From positions 930,001 through 994,000 of the forward strand of contig CP084609.1 in assembly GCA_025917655.1 (NCBI GenBank): DNA of 64,000 bases, given 5' to 3'. The notes under the pieces are model-generated. The model was not told where the DNA came from. It searched no databases and saw nothing but the letters and a program-made list of their open reading frames with translations. Positions 39,076 through 50,713 of the stretch are shown here, piece by piece. Position 1 is the stretch's first letter. Each line of letters begins with the position of its first letter. The DNA is from Chlorella sorokiniana (Eukaryota; Chlorophyta; Trebouxiophyceae; Chlorellales; Chlorellaceae). Made by a program: the position numbers and the translations under genes.

Positions 39076-42000
39076 TGGTGGTGGGGGTGGGGGGGGGCAG
39101 CAGGAGGGGGGAGGGAGGCTGTGGGGATTGCCTCTGCTTGTGCTGCAGGGGCCGGCTTAAAGGCCAGGGGAAAACGGCAGTGAAGCGATGCCTCCACCTC
39201 GCTTTCCTCGACCCCCGACCCCTGGCCCACCCCCCACCACATCCTTGCAGGACGTGACGCTGCCCGAGGGCGACGACGCCGTGAGCAACATGTCGATCGA
39301 CGAGCGCGACGCCATCGTGGGCGGCGTGTACCGCAAGCTCATGGAGATCGAGTCGCGCCTGCTGCCCTGCGGCCTGCACGTCGTGGGCTGCCCGCCCACC
39401 GCGGAGGAGGCGATCGCCACCCTGGTCAACATCGCGGAGCTGGACCGCCCTGGTGGGTGGCTGTGCCAGCTGTGTGTAGGGGCTTGCTTGGACCGCTTCT
39501 AGGTCCAGCCTCAGCTGAACAGGAGCAGGCCGTTGCCCCAGCCGCGATTCTGGGGCCTGGCTGCGGAGCACTGCTGCTCACCCGCCCGCACATCGTCCCC
39601 CTCGCGTCCCCGCTGCCCCGCAGACAACAACCCGCCCATCCGCGGCCTGCCCAGCCTGCTGGCGGAGGCTGTGGGCCGCAACATCGAGGAGATTTACGCG
39701 GGCAACAACAAGAACGTGCTGGCGGATGTGGACATGCTGCAGCAGATCACCGAGGCGTGCCGCGGCTGCGTGCGCGAGTTTGTGAAGGACCGCACCGGCT
39801 TGTGAGTAGAGCAGCAGCTGCCGCCCGGTTCTTCTGGCCTTCGTAACTCCTTTGTGTGTGTCCTGCCTGAGAAGGGGGAGGGGGGCTTGCTGCTACAACA
39901 GGCAGGCTTGGTGCTGGTGCAGTGCACTGTACGGTGCCCCTAGCGGCGGCGCTGTGTGGTAGCTGCTCAAAGACGGTGTCACGTCCCATCGCACAAGGCG
40001 GCTGCCCTACACTCCACCAGGAGCTGCTCGCTGACCCTGCGCCTGCCTGCCTCTCTCAACCCCCTGGTGTTGTTGAGCAGCGACGGCCGCATCGGCACCA
40101 ACTGGCTGGCGCAGCTGTCCAAGTCGCTGGGGCTGTCTGTGGAGCCTTGGGTGCGGGCCCTGCAGGGCACCCAGGTGAGCCGCGGGGCTGGGCAGCGCTG
40201 GCGAAACCGGCTTGAATGAGTAGCTTGAACGCGGTGTGCGGGGAGGGCCCGATGCACCTCCGCCCAGCAGCAGCTCGCGTTTCCGTCGCCTGCCCCCGCG
40301 CCCAGCTTCCCTCTTACCCACACCTTTTTGTTCTTGCTCCCCCGCCTGCAGTTTGCGTCGGCCAGCCGCACCGAGCTGGTCACCCTGTTTGGCTACCTCG
40401 AGTTCTGCCTGACCCAGGTGGTGCAGGACAACGAGCTGGGCGCCCTGCGCGAGGTGAGGCGCACACCCCCGGCCTGGCCCCGGGCTGCGGCTGCTGCCTG
40501 CCTGGCTGCATGCTGGGGCCCCTCGGGCTGCCCCGCTGCGCTGCCGACTTGCGCAGCCCTTGCTGGCTTGAGGGCGGGGACGGGCTGCGCAGCCCTGCCC
40601 TGCCCTGCTCAACCCTGGCCACCCTTCCCACACACACCCCAGCCCACCCAAACCCTTGCCCTCCCGCCCCCGGCCCCCTCACCCACACCGCAGGCTCTGG
40701 AGGGTCAGTACATCGAGCCCGGCCCTGGCGGCGACCCCATCCGCAACCCGGGCGTGCTGCCCACCGGCAAGAACATCCACGCCCTGGACCCGCAGTCCAT
40801 CCCCACCGCCGCCGCGCTGAAGAACGCGCGGGTGGTGGTGGACCGCCTGCTGGAGCGCCAGAAGGACGAGGCGGGGGCAAGTACCCCGAGTCCATTGCTG
40901 TCGTGCTGTGGGGCACCGACAACATCAAGACCTACGGCGAGTCGCTGGCCCAGGTGCGGCGCAGGCTCTGCCATGCAGAGGAGCAGCGGGCAGGCCATCC
41001 CTCGCGCTTTGGCGCAGGCTTGTGGCCAGGCCCACTCCTCCCCGCCCCCTTTCACCCCAACCCCTTCCCCCACTCCCCCCCCGCCCCATCGTGCCCCTCG
41101 CGCAGGTGTGCATGATGGTGGGCGTGAAGCCTGTGCCCGACGCGCTGGGCCGCGTGAACAAGCTGGAGGTGATCCCGCTGGAGGAGCTGGGCCGCCCCGC
41201 ATCGACGTCGTCGTCAACTGCTCCGGCGTCTTCCGCGACCTCTTTGTCAACCAGGTGCGGTCCGACGGCGGCGGGGCGTGGTGACCCTGCGGTCGGCGCC
41301 GGCCCCGGTCGCTGCCGCTCGTCCGCAGCCATTTCCCTTGTGTGCCTCTCGTTCACAGCACCCGCGCACACATCCTCCCCTCACACACACGCCCGGCTGC
41401 TGCGCGCACCTTTGCAGATGAACCTGCTGGACCGCGCCATCAAGCTGGCGGCGGAGCAGGACGAGCCGCTGGAGATGAACTTTGTGCGCAAGCACGCGCA
41501 GCAGCAGGCGGAGGAGCTGGGTGTGGGCCTGCGCGACGCCGCCACCCGCGTCTTCTCCAACGCCTCTGGTGTGTTTTGCGCGAGGGGTCGCTGGGCACAG
41601 CGTGCTGCTCTGTTGGTGCAGGGGCGCCGCACAGCGGGGTTGCTTGCCGCTGCACGCGTGTTGGTGCCTGTCAAGCTGCCCGGCTGCCGGCCCGGGGCTG
41701 ACGCTGCCTGCTCTCCAACCTTGCACACCTCGCCCGCGCGCCTCATCCACTCCCTATCCCCTCTTCCCCTCCTCTCTCGATTGGCTTTCCATCGCAGGCT
41801 CCTACTCCTCCAACGTCAACCTGGCTGTGGAGAACTCGTCGTGGTCGGACGAGCAGCAGCTGCAGGAGATGTACCTCTCCCGCAAGTCCTTCGCCTTCAA
41901 CTCCGACCGCCCGGCGCCGGCGGCGAGATGAACCGGTGCGCTTTGGGTGCCGCCGCACCGCCGCGGTGTTGCATCGTCCACCCGCCCCGCCGCTGTGCAA

Positions 42001-43512
42001 CGGCATGCCCTGCCCTCTGCCCTGCAATGCAACTCTGTGCCCCGCCCCACTCCTTGCCTGGCCACCCCCTAGATCCCCTCAATCCTTGTCGACGTCTCCA
42101 CCCCCTCCCTCGCGCCCCCTCCGCACCTTGTTGATCCCACCTCTAAACCTCCCTCAACCTCCCCCTCCCTCCGCACCTTGTTGAACTCACCCCTCAACCC
42201 TCCCTCAACGTGCCCCTCCCTCCGCACCTTGCTGAACTCACCCCTCAACCGCCCTCAACGTGCCCCTCCCTCCCTCCCTCTCGCCGCTGTGTGTGTGTCC
42301 GGCTGCAGCGACGTGTTCACCTCCGCCATGAAGACGGTGGACGTCACCTTCCAGAACCTCGACTCCTCCGAGATCTCGCTCACCGACGTGTCCCACTACT
42401 TCGACTCCGACCCCACCAAGCTGGTGGCGGGCCTGCGCGGCGACGGCAAGACCCCCGCCGCCTACATCGCCGACACCACCACCGCCAACGCGCAGGTGCG
42501 GGGCTGAGGGGTGGGGGCTGAGGGGTTGGGGGTGGGGGTCGCGTGCGCGGCGCTTGGCCAGAAATGAACACAGTGGTTGCGGTGTTGCCGGTATACAGCC
42601 CTCAGAACCCCGTGCACCCCTCTCTCTTTCGCCGGCTCCAGGGCTGCTGCCCTGCCCCGCCCGCCCCCGGCTGCCCTGCACGCCGCTCAGCCGCACCACG
42701 CTCACCCAGCCAACCCCCTCCCTCCCCCGGGCGCAGGTGCGCACCCTGGGCGAGACCGTGCGCCTGGACGCGCGCACCAAGCTGCTCAACCCCAAGTGGT
42801 ACGAGGGCATGCTGAGCTCGGGGTACGAGGGCGTGCGCGAGATCCAGAAGCGCCTGACCAACACCATGGGCTGGTCCGCCACCTCCGGCATGGTCGACAA
42901 CTGGGTGTACGACGAGGTGAGGAGGCGGATGGGGGGGGGGGGGCGCGCGGGGATAAGACTGTCTTTCAGAGTTGGTGCGCTTGTGCTGTGAGGAGAGGAG
43001 GGCGATGGGGAGGTGGTGCGCCGGGCGGGGCGGCTCAGCGTGGGCGGCCCCATGGTGCCCTCTCATACACCACTCCCTGGCACCCACGCTCTTAATTACC
43101 CCCTGCACCCCCCCCCCCCGCCAGGCCAACTCCACCTTCATCGAGGACGCCGAGATGGCTCAGCGCCTGATGGACGCCAACCCCAACTCCTTCCGCAAGC
43201 TGGTGGCCACCTTCCTGGAGGCCAACGGCCGCGGCTACTGGGACGCATCCCCGAGCAGCTCGACCGCCTGCGCCAGATGTACATGTGAGAGGAAGGGGTG
43301 GAAGGGGGGGCGAGCGGTCATATGCGCGTGTCTACGTTTTGTGTGTGTGTGTTGTGAGGGAGGGAAGCCTGGAAACAACCTCTGCATCATGTCTCGCGTG
43401 GTTGCTCTGGCCTGGTTGCCCACGCTGCAGCGTGGCTTTATGTTCACCGTCCCCACCCCTGTGCTTCCGCACCTGCAGGGATGTGGAGGACAAGATCGAG
43501 GGTGTGGAGTAA
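33632..43512 (+). CDS. CHLH: Magnesium chelatase subunit H (protoporphyrin IX-binding), chloroplast
   Basis: Large subunit that binds protoporphyrin IX while the I and D subunits drive Mg2+ insertion, the first step specific to chlorophyll. 26 exons, first 33632-33703 and last 43479-43512; long ones include 34632-34871, 35075-35325, 36972-37193, 37404-37628, 37887-38185, 40694-40953 and 42309-42495. The N-terminus [19 protein letters not shown] looks like a transit peptide. The body matches CHLH throughout: [132 protein letters not shown]. It ends [10 protein letters not shown] and TAA; estimated length is about 1390 residues, as usual. At least nine single-base frame breaks lie in G/C runs (near 35821, 35900, 36708, 37484, 38002, 40877, 41198, 41910, 43248). 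Confidence 0.97.
37629..37660. repeat. (GT)n at the 5' end of a CHLH intron
   Basis: GT dinucleotides start within five bases of the 5' splice site at 37629 and continue for about 28 bp. Confidence 0.85.
39031..39074. repeat. (GT)n microsatellite in a CHLH intron
   Basis: About 44 bp of almost pure GT, starting 17 bp inside the intron that follows the exon ending at 39014. Confidence 0.9.
42115..42275. repeat. About 51-bp minisatellite in a CHLH intron, 3 copies
   Basis: CCGCACCTTG recurs at 42121, 42171 and 42222, each followed by TTG or CTG, a CCTCAACC segment and CCCCTCCCT. The tract is pyrimidine-rich and ends just before the acceptor of the exon at 42309. Confidence 0.88.
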
Positions 43513-45143
43513 GCGGCGGGTGCACCCGCCCCCGCGCGCCGCCGACCAGGCCTTCCCGGGCGGCGGCGGCGCTCCGGCGATGGCAGCCCGCCTGCCCCGC
43601 CCCCTCGTCCCTTCCCCTAGTGTACACCTACAAGCAGCAGCTTTTTACCCGTTCCAGTCAGCCCACAGGCCATCCGCCCGCGTGACCGCAGCGCACGGCG
43701 GCAGGCGGCCGTCCCGCCTGCCCCAGACCACTTCAACACCAAACCCGACTCCACGGCCGGTTGTCTGGCCCGCCCCGCCAACGCACGCCCCCTTTGTCGT
43801 TCGTCGGCCGGCGGCCCAGGGCTGGCCCGCACCCCCTCAACATCTGAGACCTCCCCGCTCCACATTCGGCTGCCCGGCGGCGCGGCAGCTTAGCTCTGGG
43901 AGCGGCGCTGTGCAGCGCGGCGTGTCGCCCCCACGCCACGCGCCCAGCGCTGGCCCTGCGGCTTGCCCTGCCGACCCCGCCGCGGCCCGAAGGAATATAG
44001 CTGTCGGTTGCGTGTGTGTGCCTGCCTGTGAGCGACCCACCCCGTTTTTTCCCCTCAGACGATGCAGCTGCGGGGCAGCAGCGCACCCCGCTGCCGGCCC
44101 CGTCCTCGGAAGTTTCGCATCGCTCTGCCCCGTGTGGCGCGCCGGCCTGCGGGAGGAGGCTGGCCCCGGGCTGTTGGCCCCCTTTCCAGCTGTCGCCCCC
44201 AGCTGTCTGCGGGCCTCTTGCCGAGGCTGGCCCCCTCGTTGACGGCGCGCATGTGTCTCGCCTCCCACCCACCCGCCCCGCCTTGTCCCCCCATTTTGCT
44301 GTGCGGCTCCTTTCCGCGCCGTGCGTCCTAGTCATCTCCTCTGTTCCGTTCCCTTAACTGTGCTCCGCTCTTGGCCTTCCAGTTGCCGTGGGGGCCCCGC
44401 CGCTCGCCCCCTCCCCGCCCCCCGCTGGGGCGTATTGCCCCCGCCAAGGGTGGCTGCGGAGGCGGCAGGGCAGCCCCGCATTTTATTCCGACATGGAACT
44501 TTAATGCAGCACGCTAAGTGTGAATTGTCAAACGACACCCATCTGTAAACTTGTGCCCCCACTCAAGGCAGAACGGGGTGCTGGTACAGAGGGGCCCACT
44601 GGGAGGCTCAAAGACGTCCTGGGGGTGGCAGCCGTGCTGAGTTCGCGCCATGCACGTTGTCGACCTACACCGCGCCCGTGAATGCGGCACCCATTCACGC
44701 CAGTCTGCCCAGCAGGGCGCATGTACCAGGCACGCTGTGCCTGCGGCAGCGCAGGTGCTGGCAGGTGTATGAGAAGGCCGGGTCGACCGCGTTCCACCGC
44801 CCACTTTATGCCTTGGCTCGTGTATACCGCTGCGTGTCATCCGCTCGTTCATCTCCTCGCGTCAGGTAGGCGCTCATCGCTTGAACTCCCCGCCAGATGC
44901 CGCCTGCGGCCCTGGTTTGCGCTGCATACGAGGTTTCCAGGGCTCAGATCGCAGGGTTCGCCGGTGCTTCTGCCACCGCAGCCCACACGCTCGCTTGCCC
45001 TTCCCAAGCGGGCGCTGGCGCCGGCGGGCCGTCTCTGCCCCCACGCCGCTTACCCTGTACCAGCAGCGCGTGGCCACTCCTCCTCAACCAGCTCTCTTTG
45101 TGTTTGTTGCGTGCAGGTCTGATCGATACCTCGGTCATTGAAG
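43513..45143. other. Long non-coding stretch after CHLH and before the small 45144 gene
   Basis: Very C/G-rich sequence without convincing exons. The first kilobase is probably the CHLH 3' UTR. The last part (about 44600-45116) is probably the promoter and 5' UTR of the 45144 gene, with a splice acceptor ending at 45116. Confidence 0.4.
44544..44548 (+). terminator. TGTAA, possible poly(A) signal of CHLH
   Basis: First TGTAA noticed after the CHLH stop, about 1.03 kb downstream. If used, CHLH has a long, C-rich 3' UTR. A later gene could own it instead. Confidence 0.35.
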
Positions 45144-45374
45144 ATGGTCTGCCCTGTTTGCGTCACCACAGCCCTTGTGGCCAACGCGCCGGCCATCGCT
45201 GCCGCTGCCGCAGCTGCCATGGGTGCCAAGGCGGCATCCAGCGCCGCCGGCAAGGCGAAGGCCCCGCCGCGGGCCCAGCAGCCGCCGCAGCAGGCGAAGG
45301 CGAACCTTGGGCGCCCGGCGGTGCAGCTGCTCAAAGCCGCACAGCGAAAGCTTGTGGCGGACGACAGGAGCTGA
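45144..45374 (+). CDS. Small 76-residue protein with CPVC motif and Ala-rich middle
   Basis: I do not recognise this protein. The single-exon frame begins MVCPVCVTTALVANAPAIA, continues through an Ala/Gly/Lys-rich stretch with a Pro/Gln-rich segment, and ends QLLKAAQRKLVADDRS with TGA. The N-terminal half is hydrophobic enough to be membrane-associated or a targeting segment; the CxxC pair could bind metal or be redox-active. A good acceptor (tgcgtgcag) lies 27 bp upstream of the ATG, which suggests a spliced 5' UTR. Support comes from composition and the acceptor only. Confidence 0.5.
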   Translation: MVCPVCVTTALVANAPAIAAAAAAAMGAKAASSAAGKAKAPPRAQQPPQQAKANLGRPAVQLLKAAQRKLVADDRS

Positions 45375-45715
45375 TTCAGCTGCGTGCGAGGGGCAACACC
45401 GCTCCTGACCACCGCTTGGCATTCCCACGCAGAGGTTCACCCCCTCTGCCACAGTTGCTTAGGCAGGCTTCGTGCACAATCCTCTGTAGAACTGCACCAT
45501 ACGGTTTCTGGCTGTTTGTACTGTTACCCACTGAGCCATCTTTCAAGGAGCTGTTGCTGCGAGCTGCGCACAGCTTGCATCCCGTCACCTCCAAGCTGCA
45601 CAGTTTGCGAGTGCATGCCACGATCCATAGAGCAAAACTTGTTTGTTCACACTGTAGATTAACATTGTTCTCGTGCACGCGGAAGGGATGCTCATCAGTG
45701 GCGGCATGGGACTGC
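45375..45715. other. Convergent region between the 45144 gene and RLK1
   Basis: About 340 bp of relatively AT-rich sequence between two stop codons. No TGTAA was seen on either strand. Confidence 0.4.
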
Positions 45716-48700
45716 CTAGCTGTGGGCCGCGGCATGCCGCTCCTCCGCCTCCAGCATCTCCCTACGTGGAACGGGGTGCGGGGATTGTTGAAGTGAGCAA
45801 GGAGCGACTGCACAAGCTCGGGCTGATGGAGCCGTTGTCAGAAGCTCCAACCGCAGCATGCCGTGCGCCCAACAGCCCGCACAAGGGCGGCGCCCTTCCA
45901 GACGTCGTGCCCACCTCAGCTCCCGCGCAACTTGCTGGAAGTTTGGCCGCTCCTCGGGCGCCTGCGCCCAGCAGCGCTGCAGCAGCGCAACGTAGGCCTC
46001 CAGGCCTGCAAGCGGGCGGCTAAGGACAGGCCAGTAGGAAGGCACACAACTCCCATGGCCCGCCCCAGGCTGTAAGGTGAATCCAACTGCGCTTCAGCAT
46101 GTGCTGCGCACCCTGGAACGCTGCTGTGTCTTCCCCGGGCAGCTCCTCCCTTGCAGGGATGGCCGGCCGCCTGCCCGCCATGACTGCCCCCACGATGTGC
46201 CACGCGTTGCCGTCCCCGTAACCCACGGCAGCTGCCAGGTCAGCAGCTCCCACAGCACAACGCCAAACGAAAAGACGTCGGCGGCGGGGGTGGCAGCGCC
46301 GCCACGCATCACCTCGGGGGCCTGTGTGTGGGGGGGGGGGGGGGGCACACAGCAGCATGCTTGGTCGGCTGATGTCTGATTGATAGAAAGCAGCCCAGCT
46401 GGCAGCAGGGTTCACGACGTTGGAGAGGGTGGGCAGGCCATGTCACCAGCACGCTTTGTCATAAAAGGGCAGTGCCGCCCCCTTCTCCCCGCGCCCATAC
46501 CCCCTCCCCCTGCCCCCTCACAGGTCCCAAGCGCTCACCAGCCATCGCGGGTTCATGGCCGCCTGGCTGGACTGCGAGCGCGCAGTCTCCCCAGTATGCG
46601 AGACAGGTTAAAATCAGACACCTGCAGCAAGCAGGCCACCCCAACAACAGCTACACTGAGCGAAACGCTGGGCCAAGGGTTCACGCCGGCAGCCGCCGCC
46701 GTCGCTGGCACGCAAGGCAACAGCTGTTGGGCACCTTCACCACCCAGTGGGCGTCCACCAGCAGGTTGGGGCTCTTCAGGTCCCTGCGCCGGGAAGGAGC
46801 GGTTGCAGGCAGGCAGGAAACGGTGATGAGCTGCTGTTGCAGGCAGCGATGCTGACTGAGAACTGGGCCGCCGTTCACCTGTGCACGATGGGGGAGTGCT
46901 GGCGTGCAGGACGAGCATGCCCCGCGCAGCGCCAATGGCCTGTGGTGGGGGAGAGGCGGACAAAGGGGATTGAGACATGAAGCATAGCCAAGCCCCACTG
47001 CCCCCTCCAACACCCCCTCCCCCTCCGGCCACGCACCAGCTCCAGGCGCCGCCGCCAGGGCAAGTCTGCGGGCCGCTCTCTGGCCGCTCGCAGCACGTCT
47101 GTGAGCGACCCGCGAGCGCAGTACTCGCTGACAATGGCGGGCGGGGAGGGGCACACCCCGAAAATCTGCAGCACGTTGGTGTGGCGCAGGGCCATCATGA
47201 TGCGAGCCTCCTGCGGGGGGGAGGTACCAGAGGGAGTTGAGCTGAGGCTGCTGCCGAGGCCCTGCTACCAGCAGGGCAACCAATGCCCCACCAGCGCACC
47301 TCCTTGAGGCGCCCCAGCATCACGTCATCCAGAGCCAGCGCGCGCTCCCAATCTGCGCAAGTGATTGTGTGGGGGAGGTGCGGTATTCTGCCAAGCGCAG
47401 GCCAGCAGGCAGCCGTAAACAGCAAGCACCCCTGCTCCTCCCTGCGCACCCGACGCATCAGCGCCGCCGTCGCCGCCCAGCAGTATCTTCACAGCTACCT
47501 GCGTCTCCCGCCACATAGCCAGGTAGACCTGGGGGAGGAGGGGGCGGGATGTCGGGATGAGCAGGCCACAGCCCCATCCTCCGACTACCCTGTTTGTACA
47601 CTGACTGCAGGCTGTCTGTGCACTGGTTGTTGGCTGTTGATACACTGCTCACCCGCCCATAGCTGCCCTCGCCGATGCACTTCTGGAACTGAAACTCGTC
47701 AAACCTCGCCGCGGCCGAGGCCGGCAGCCCCTCCAGCCCGCCGCCGCCCGCCGCCGCCGCCATCCTGCCGCCGCCGCCGCTGCTGACCAGGCTGCGCGCG
47801 GTGCCGCTGCTGGCCTGGCTGGCGGTGGCGGGGGTGGCGGAGGGATTGGGGCTGGTGCGAGGGCGGGAGAAGAGGTGTGAGAGCAGCGCGTCTGACTTGA
47901 TGGCCTCAGAGTCCCAGGCAGACAGGTCGCTCTTGCTGCAGGCGGGGAGGGGGCGGTGGTGTGTGTCAGGCGGGCTGGAAGGGACAGGCTGGGATGCTTG
48001 CCTTTCTGCAGGGCAGTGCCGACAATCTCACAGAGCAGGCCATGGCATGAGCGGCTCACAACAGGTGAAAGCAGTTCATTCCCGTCTACGTGCTTACACG
48101 AACCCCCACACCATCCCTTCCCAACCCCACCCACCGCACCTGTTTGCCAGCCAGTCGTCCTGTACGCCGGCCCCCTTCACACTCACGCTCTGGAGCGCCG
48201 CGGCGGGCCGCCGTCGCCGCTGCCGCACCGCCACCAGCACCAACGCGCCGACCGCTGCCAGCCCTGCCACGGCGCCCACCGCGGCGCCGACGATGACGCC
48301 GCTGCCAGTGCTGTCGCTGCTGGCTGCTTCCACAGGAGGAGGAGGGGGAGCAGGAGCCGGGCCGGAGGCGTCCGGGGACCTGGTTTGCGGGCCAGCTGGC
48401 GGCGCAGGTGGCGGGCGCAGCGGGGCGGGCGGGTACTGCAGGGGGTCGAGGAGCAGCACCGCTGGGGCAGCAGCTACATTGAAATGTAACATAAGAAGTA
48501 GAAACAGGCGATTGAAGCCACAAATGTAAAGTAAAACACTACACAGCGGCAGGCGGCGGCCAACGCAGCGCATGCTTTTGGTAGCAGCAGCATTGGCAGC
48601 GCTGCCGCCTCAGAAGAGCGCTGCCAACGCCGTGCACGTGCTCCCCACACGCATGCGTCGCAGCACCAGCGCTGACACGCACACACGCCCTCACCGGCGC

Positions 48701-50158
48701 CCCCGCCACAAAGGATGAGCACGTGAGCGGGGCGGCCAGCACGGGTGCAGGGTCTGGCACGTCGCCCAAGCGGCTCCACTTTGCGCAGCCCGGCACGTTG
48801 AAGCCGCCGCAGGGCTGGCCCGACAGGTTCAGGTAAACATCCTCGCCCCAGTAGCTGCAGGAGGGGGGCGTCGGGCAGAATTGTGAGTAGCAACATGAGA
48901 TGCGGTGGCGACATGAAGGGCGCCCTTGACAGCAGCGCCGCTGCTGAGGAGCTGGGTCAAGGGCGGCGGCAGGCGTCGGAGAAGGAGGGCAGCAGGCGCA
49001 ACAAGCTGCCCCCGGCCGGGCGGGCGGGCTGAGGCGAGCAGCTGCAGCAGCGCGCCACGGCCCGCAGCTATGCGTCGCGCCTGCCCCCTGCCCTGCCTGC
49101 CGTGCTGCAGGGCACCCACGCGTTAAAATCTTCCGACAGGTAAGCCGTAAAGTACCACTGCGGTACCGTAGTGCTCACGACGGCGGCCGTGGAAGCCGGC
49201 CCCACCCCCAGCCAGTAGGCCATGCAGTAGGAGCCCTCGGCATCGGTGCCCCGCACGCGACACGTGGGGGAGCCCTCTGGGGGCGGTACCACATGGTCTG
49301 TGTAGTACCATTTGGCCGCCGACACCGCTGGGGACTGCAGGCAGTTGTTGGCCACCTCCAGCTGGAAGCTGGTGGCATTGGACGGCGGGGCAGGGGGCGG
49401 CGAAGGAGGTTGCGGCTGCGGGACAAGGGGCAGGGGGAGGGTTGACGGGGCGCGGCGCAGGCAGTGATGAGAGCAGCCATGCACATTAGCAAGCACCGAC
49501 GACGCATGACGCCAGTGGTGGCGCCCACCCACCACGCTTCCTCCTCGGAGCAGGTCAGCAGGGGTCGATCGCCGCCCTCCACCTGCACAAAACGCAGCCA
49601 AATCGCCCAAACGTAACTGACCGGCGCTTTTCAGCTTTCTTAGTAGACAGCTGTACCAGCAAGCCCCCCAATCTCTGTCGCCTCACCCTCTGGAAGGAGA
49701 AGCAGCCAAGCTCGGCCGGGCCCCCACAAGCCTGCCCCAGCGGTGTGTAGAACCTCTCGTCGGCGGCCGCGTAGCGCAGCGCGCGGCCGTCTGCCAGCGT
49801 CGCGGCCACCTGCCACACGGGCAGGGCGGGAGGGGCCAAGGGCGGCAGAGCCCGGCTCCACCACGCCCGGCCACCAGAGGCATGTGCCTAGCGTGACGTT
49901 GGGCCCGCCGCCGCCGCCGCCGCCGCCCGTGCCGAAATACGCGGCCGGCACCTCCTCCTGGCCCAGGTACATGCAGTTGGCCGTGGCTGGCTGGGTGTCT
50001 GGCTGGGAGAGGTTGAAGAAGGTCTTGAAGTAGAAGACAACAGGCGAGGGGCACCCGCCTTCAACGGACGCCTGAAACCCTGGTGCCCCAGCCGGTGCAA
50101 TGCTGTCTTGGGGCGTAGCCAGTGGTGCTAGCGACAGAAGCATCTGGATGACGAGCAT
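45716..50158 (-). CDS. Receptor-like protein kinase 1 of a tandem pair (TKL kinase)
   Basis: Probable single-pass surface receptor with an intracellular kinase. About 15 exons on the minus strand. The start (MLVIQMLLSLAPLATP) is a signal peptide. The ectodomain holds a region with FYFKTFFNLSQ and GPNVTLGTCLWWPGVVEP (about 49690-50158), TCSEEEAWW, and a domain with CLQSPAVSAAKWYYTDHVVP (about 49119-49430), then YWGEDVYLNLSGQPCGGFN (48694-48854). A helix (VIVGAAVGAVAGLAAVGALV) and RQRRRR stop-transfer follow (48141-48474). The kinase has IGEGSYGRV, VAVKIL, EARIMMALRHTNVLQIFGV, HRDLKSPNLL, DFNLSRIL in place of DFG, APEVM, DVFSFGVVLWELLTWQLPW, and ends REMLEAEERHAAAHS. Its frame breaks at the G run 46890-46894, near 46590 and in the ectodomain. 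The ectodomain family is unknown to me. Confidence 0.82.
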
Positions 50159-50713
50159 CAGGCGCTGCAAGAGCAAAGGGTGCAGCACAACGGGCACCTC
50201 ATCACAGACGCGGCGACATCACGGAGCGGCAGCAGCAGGGTCGCCAGTACGGGCGGCCAGGCCTGGACCTTGCAGCCGTCCGTCATGCTCGACCAGGATC
50301 CTACAGAACTACACAAATTTAACAAACTCGCTGGCCCAAGCTTGCCTGCGCACAGAGGCGCATATGAGCTGCCATGCTGTCGGCTTCGCCGCCTTGGCCA
50401 AGCGGGCTCACTATGCGGCGACACTTGGTCGATGCGATACACGGTGAGGCATGTGACCGGGCAGTCCGGTCCAGGCCTGCAGGGCCGCAGTAACTTGCGG
50501 TACACTCCTAGGGGAAGAGTACACACGTGGGAGATGTTCAAGGATGCAGCGGTTATTGACATTACAGAGGTGCTTGCATCGTGTGGCAGCTTCAAAACGC
50601 ACCCCGCTGCGTTGCGCCGTCTTGACGTACGGTGCGCATCTTATTGCAGTACAAGCAATGTGTAAAAGAATTCATGCACAAAAGGCAGGCTACCAGCAAG
50701 CCATGCCTGTGCC
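50159..50713. promoter_or_regulatory. Spacer between the tandem receptor kinases
   Basis: 555 bp holding the RLK1 promoter and the RLK2 3' UTR. TTACA at 50562-50566 reads TGTAA on the minus strand and could be the RLK2 poly(A) signal about 150 nt after its stop. Confidence 0.45.

Noticed and set aside
43481-44335. Long open frames on both strands after CHLH
   Set aside because: Arg/Pro/Ala-rich translations on both strands at once are typical of GC-rich non-coding DNA; this is the probable CHLH 3' UTR.
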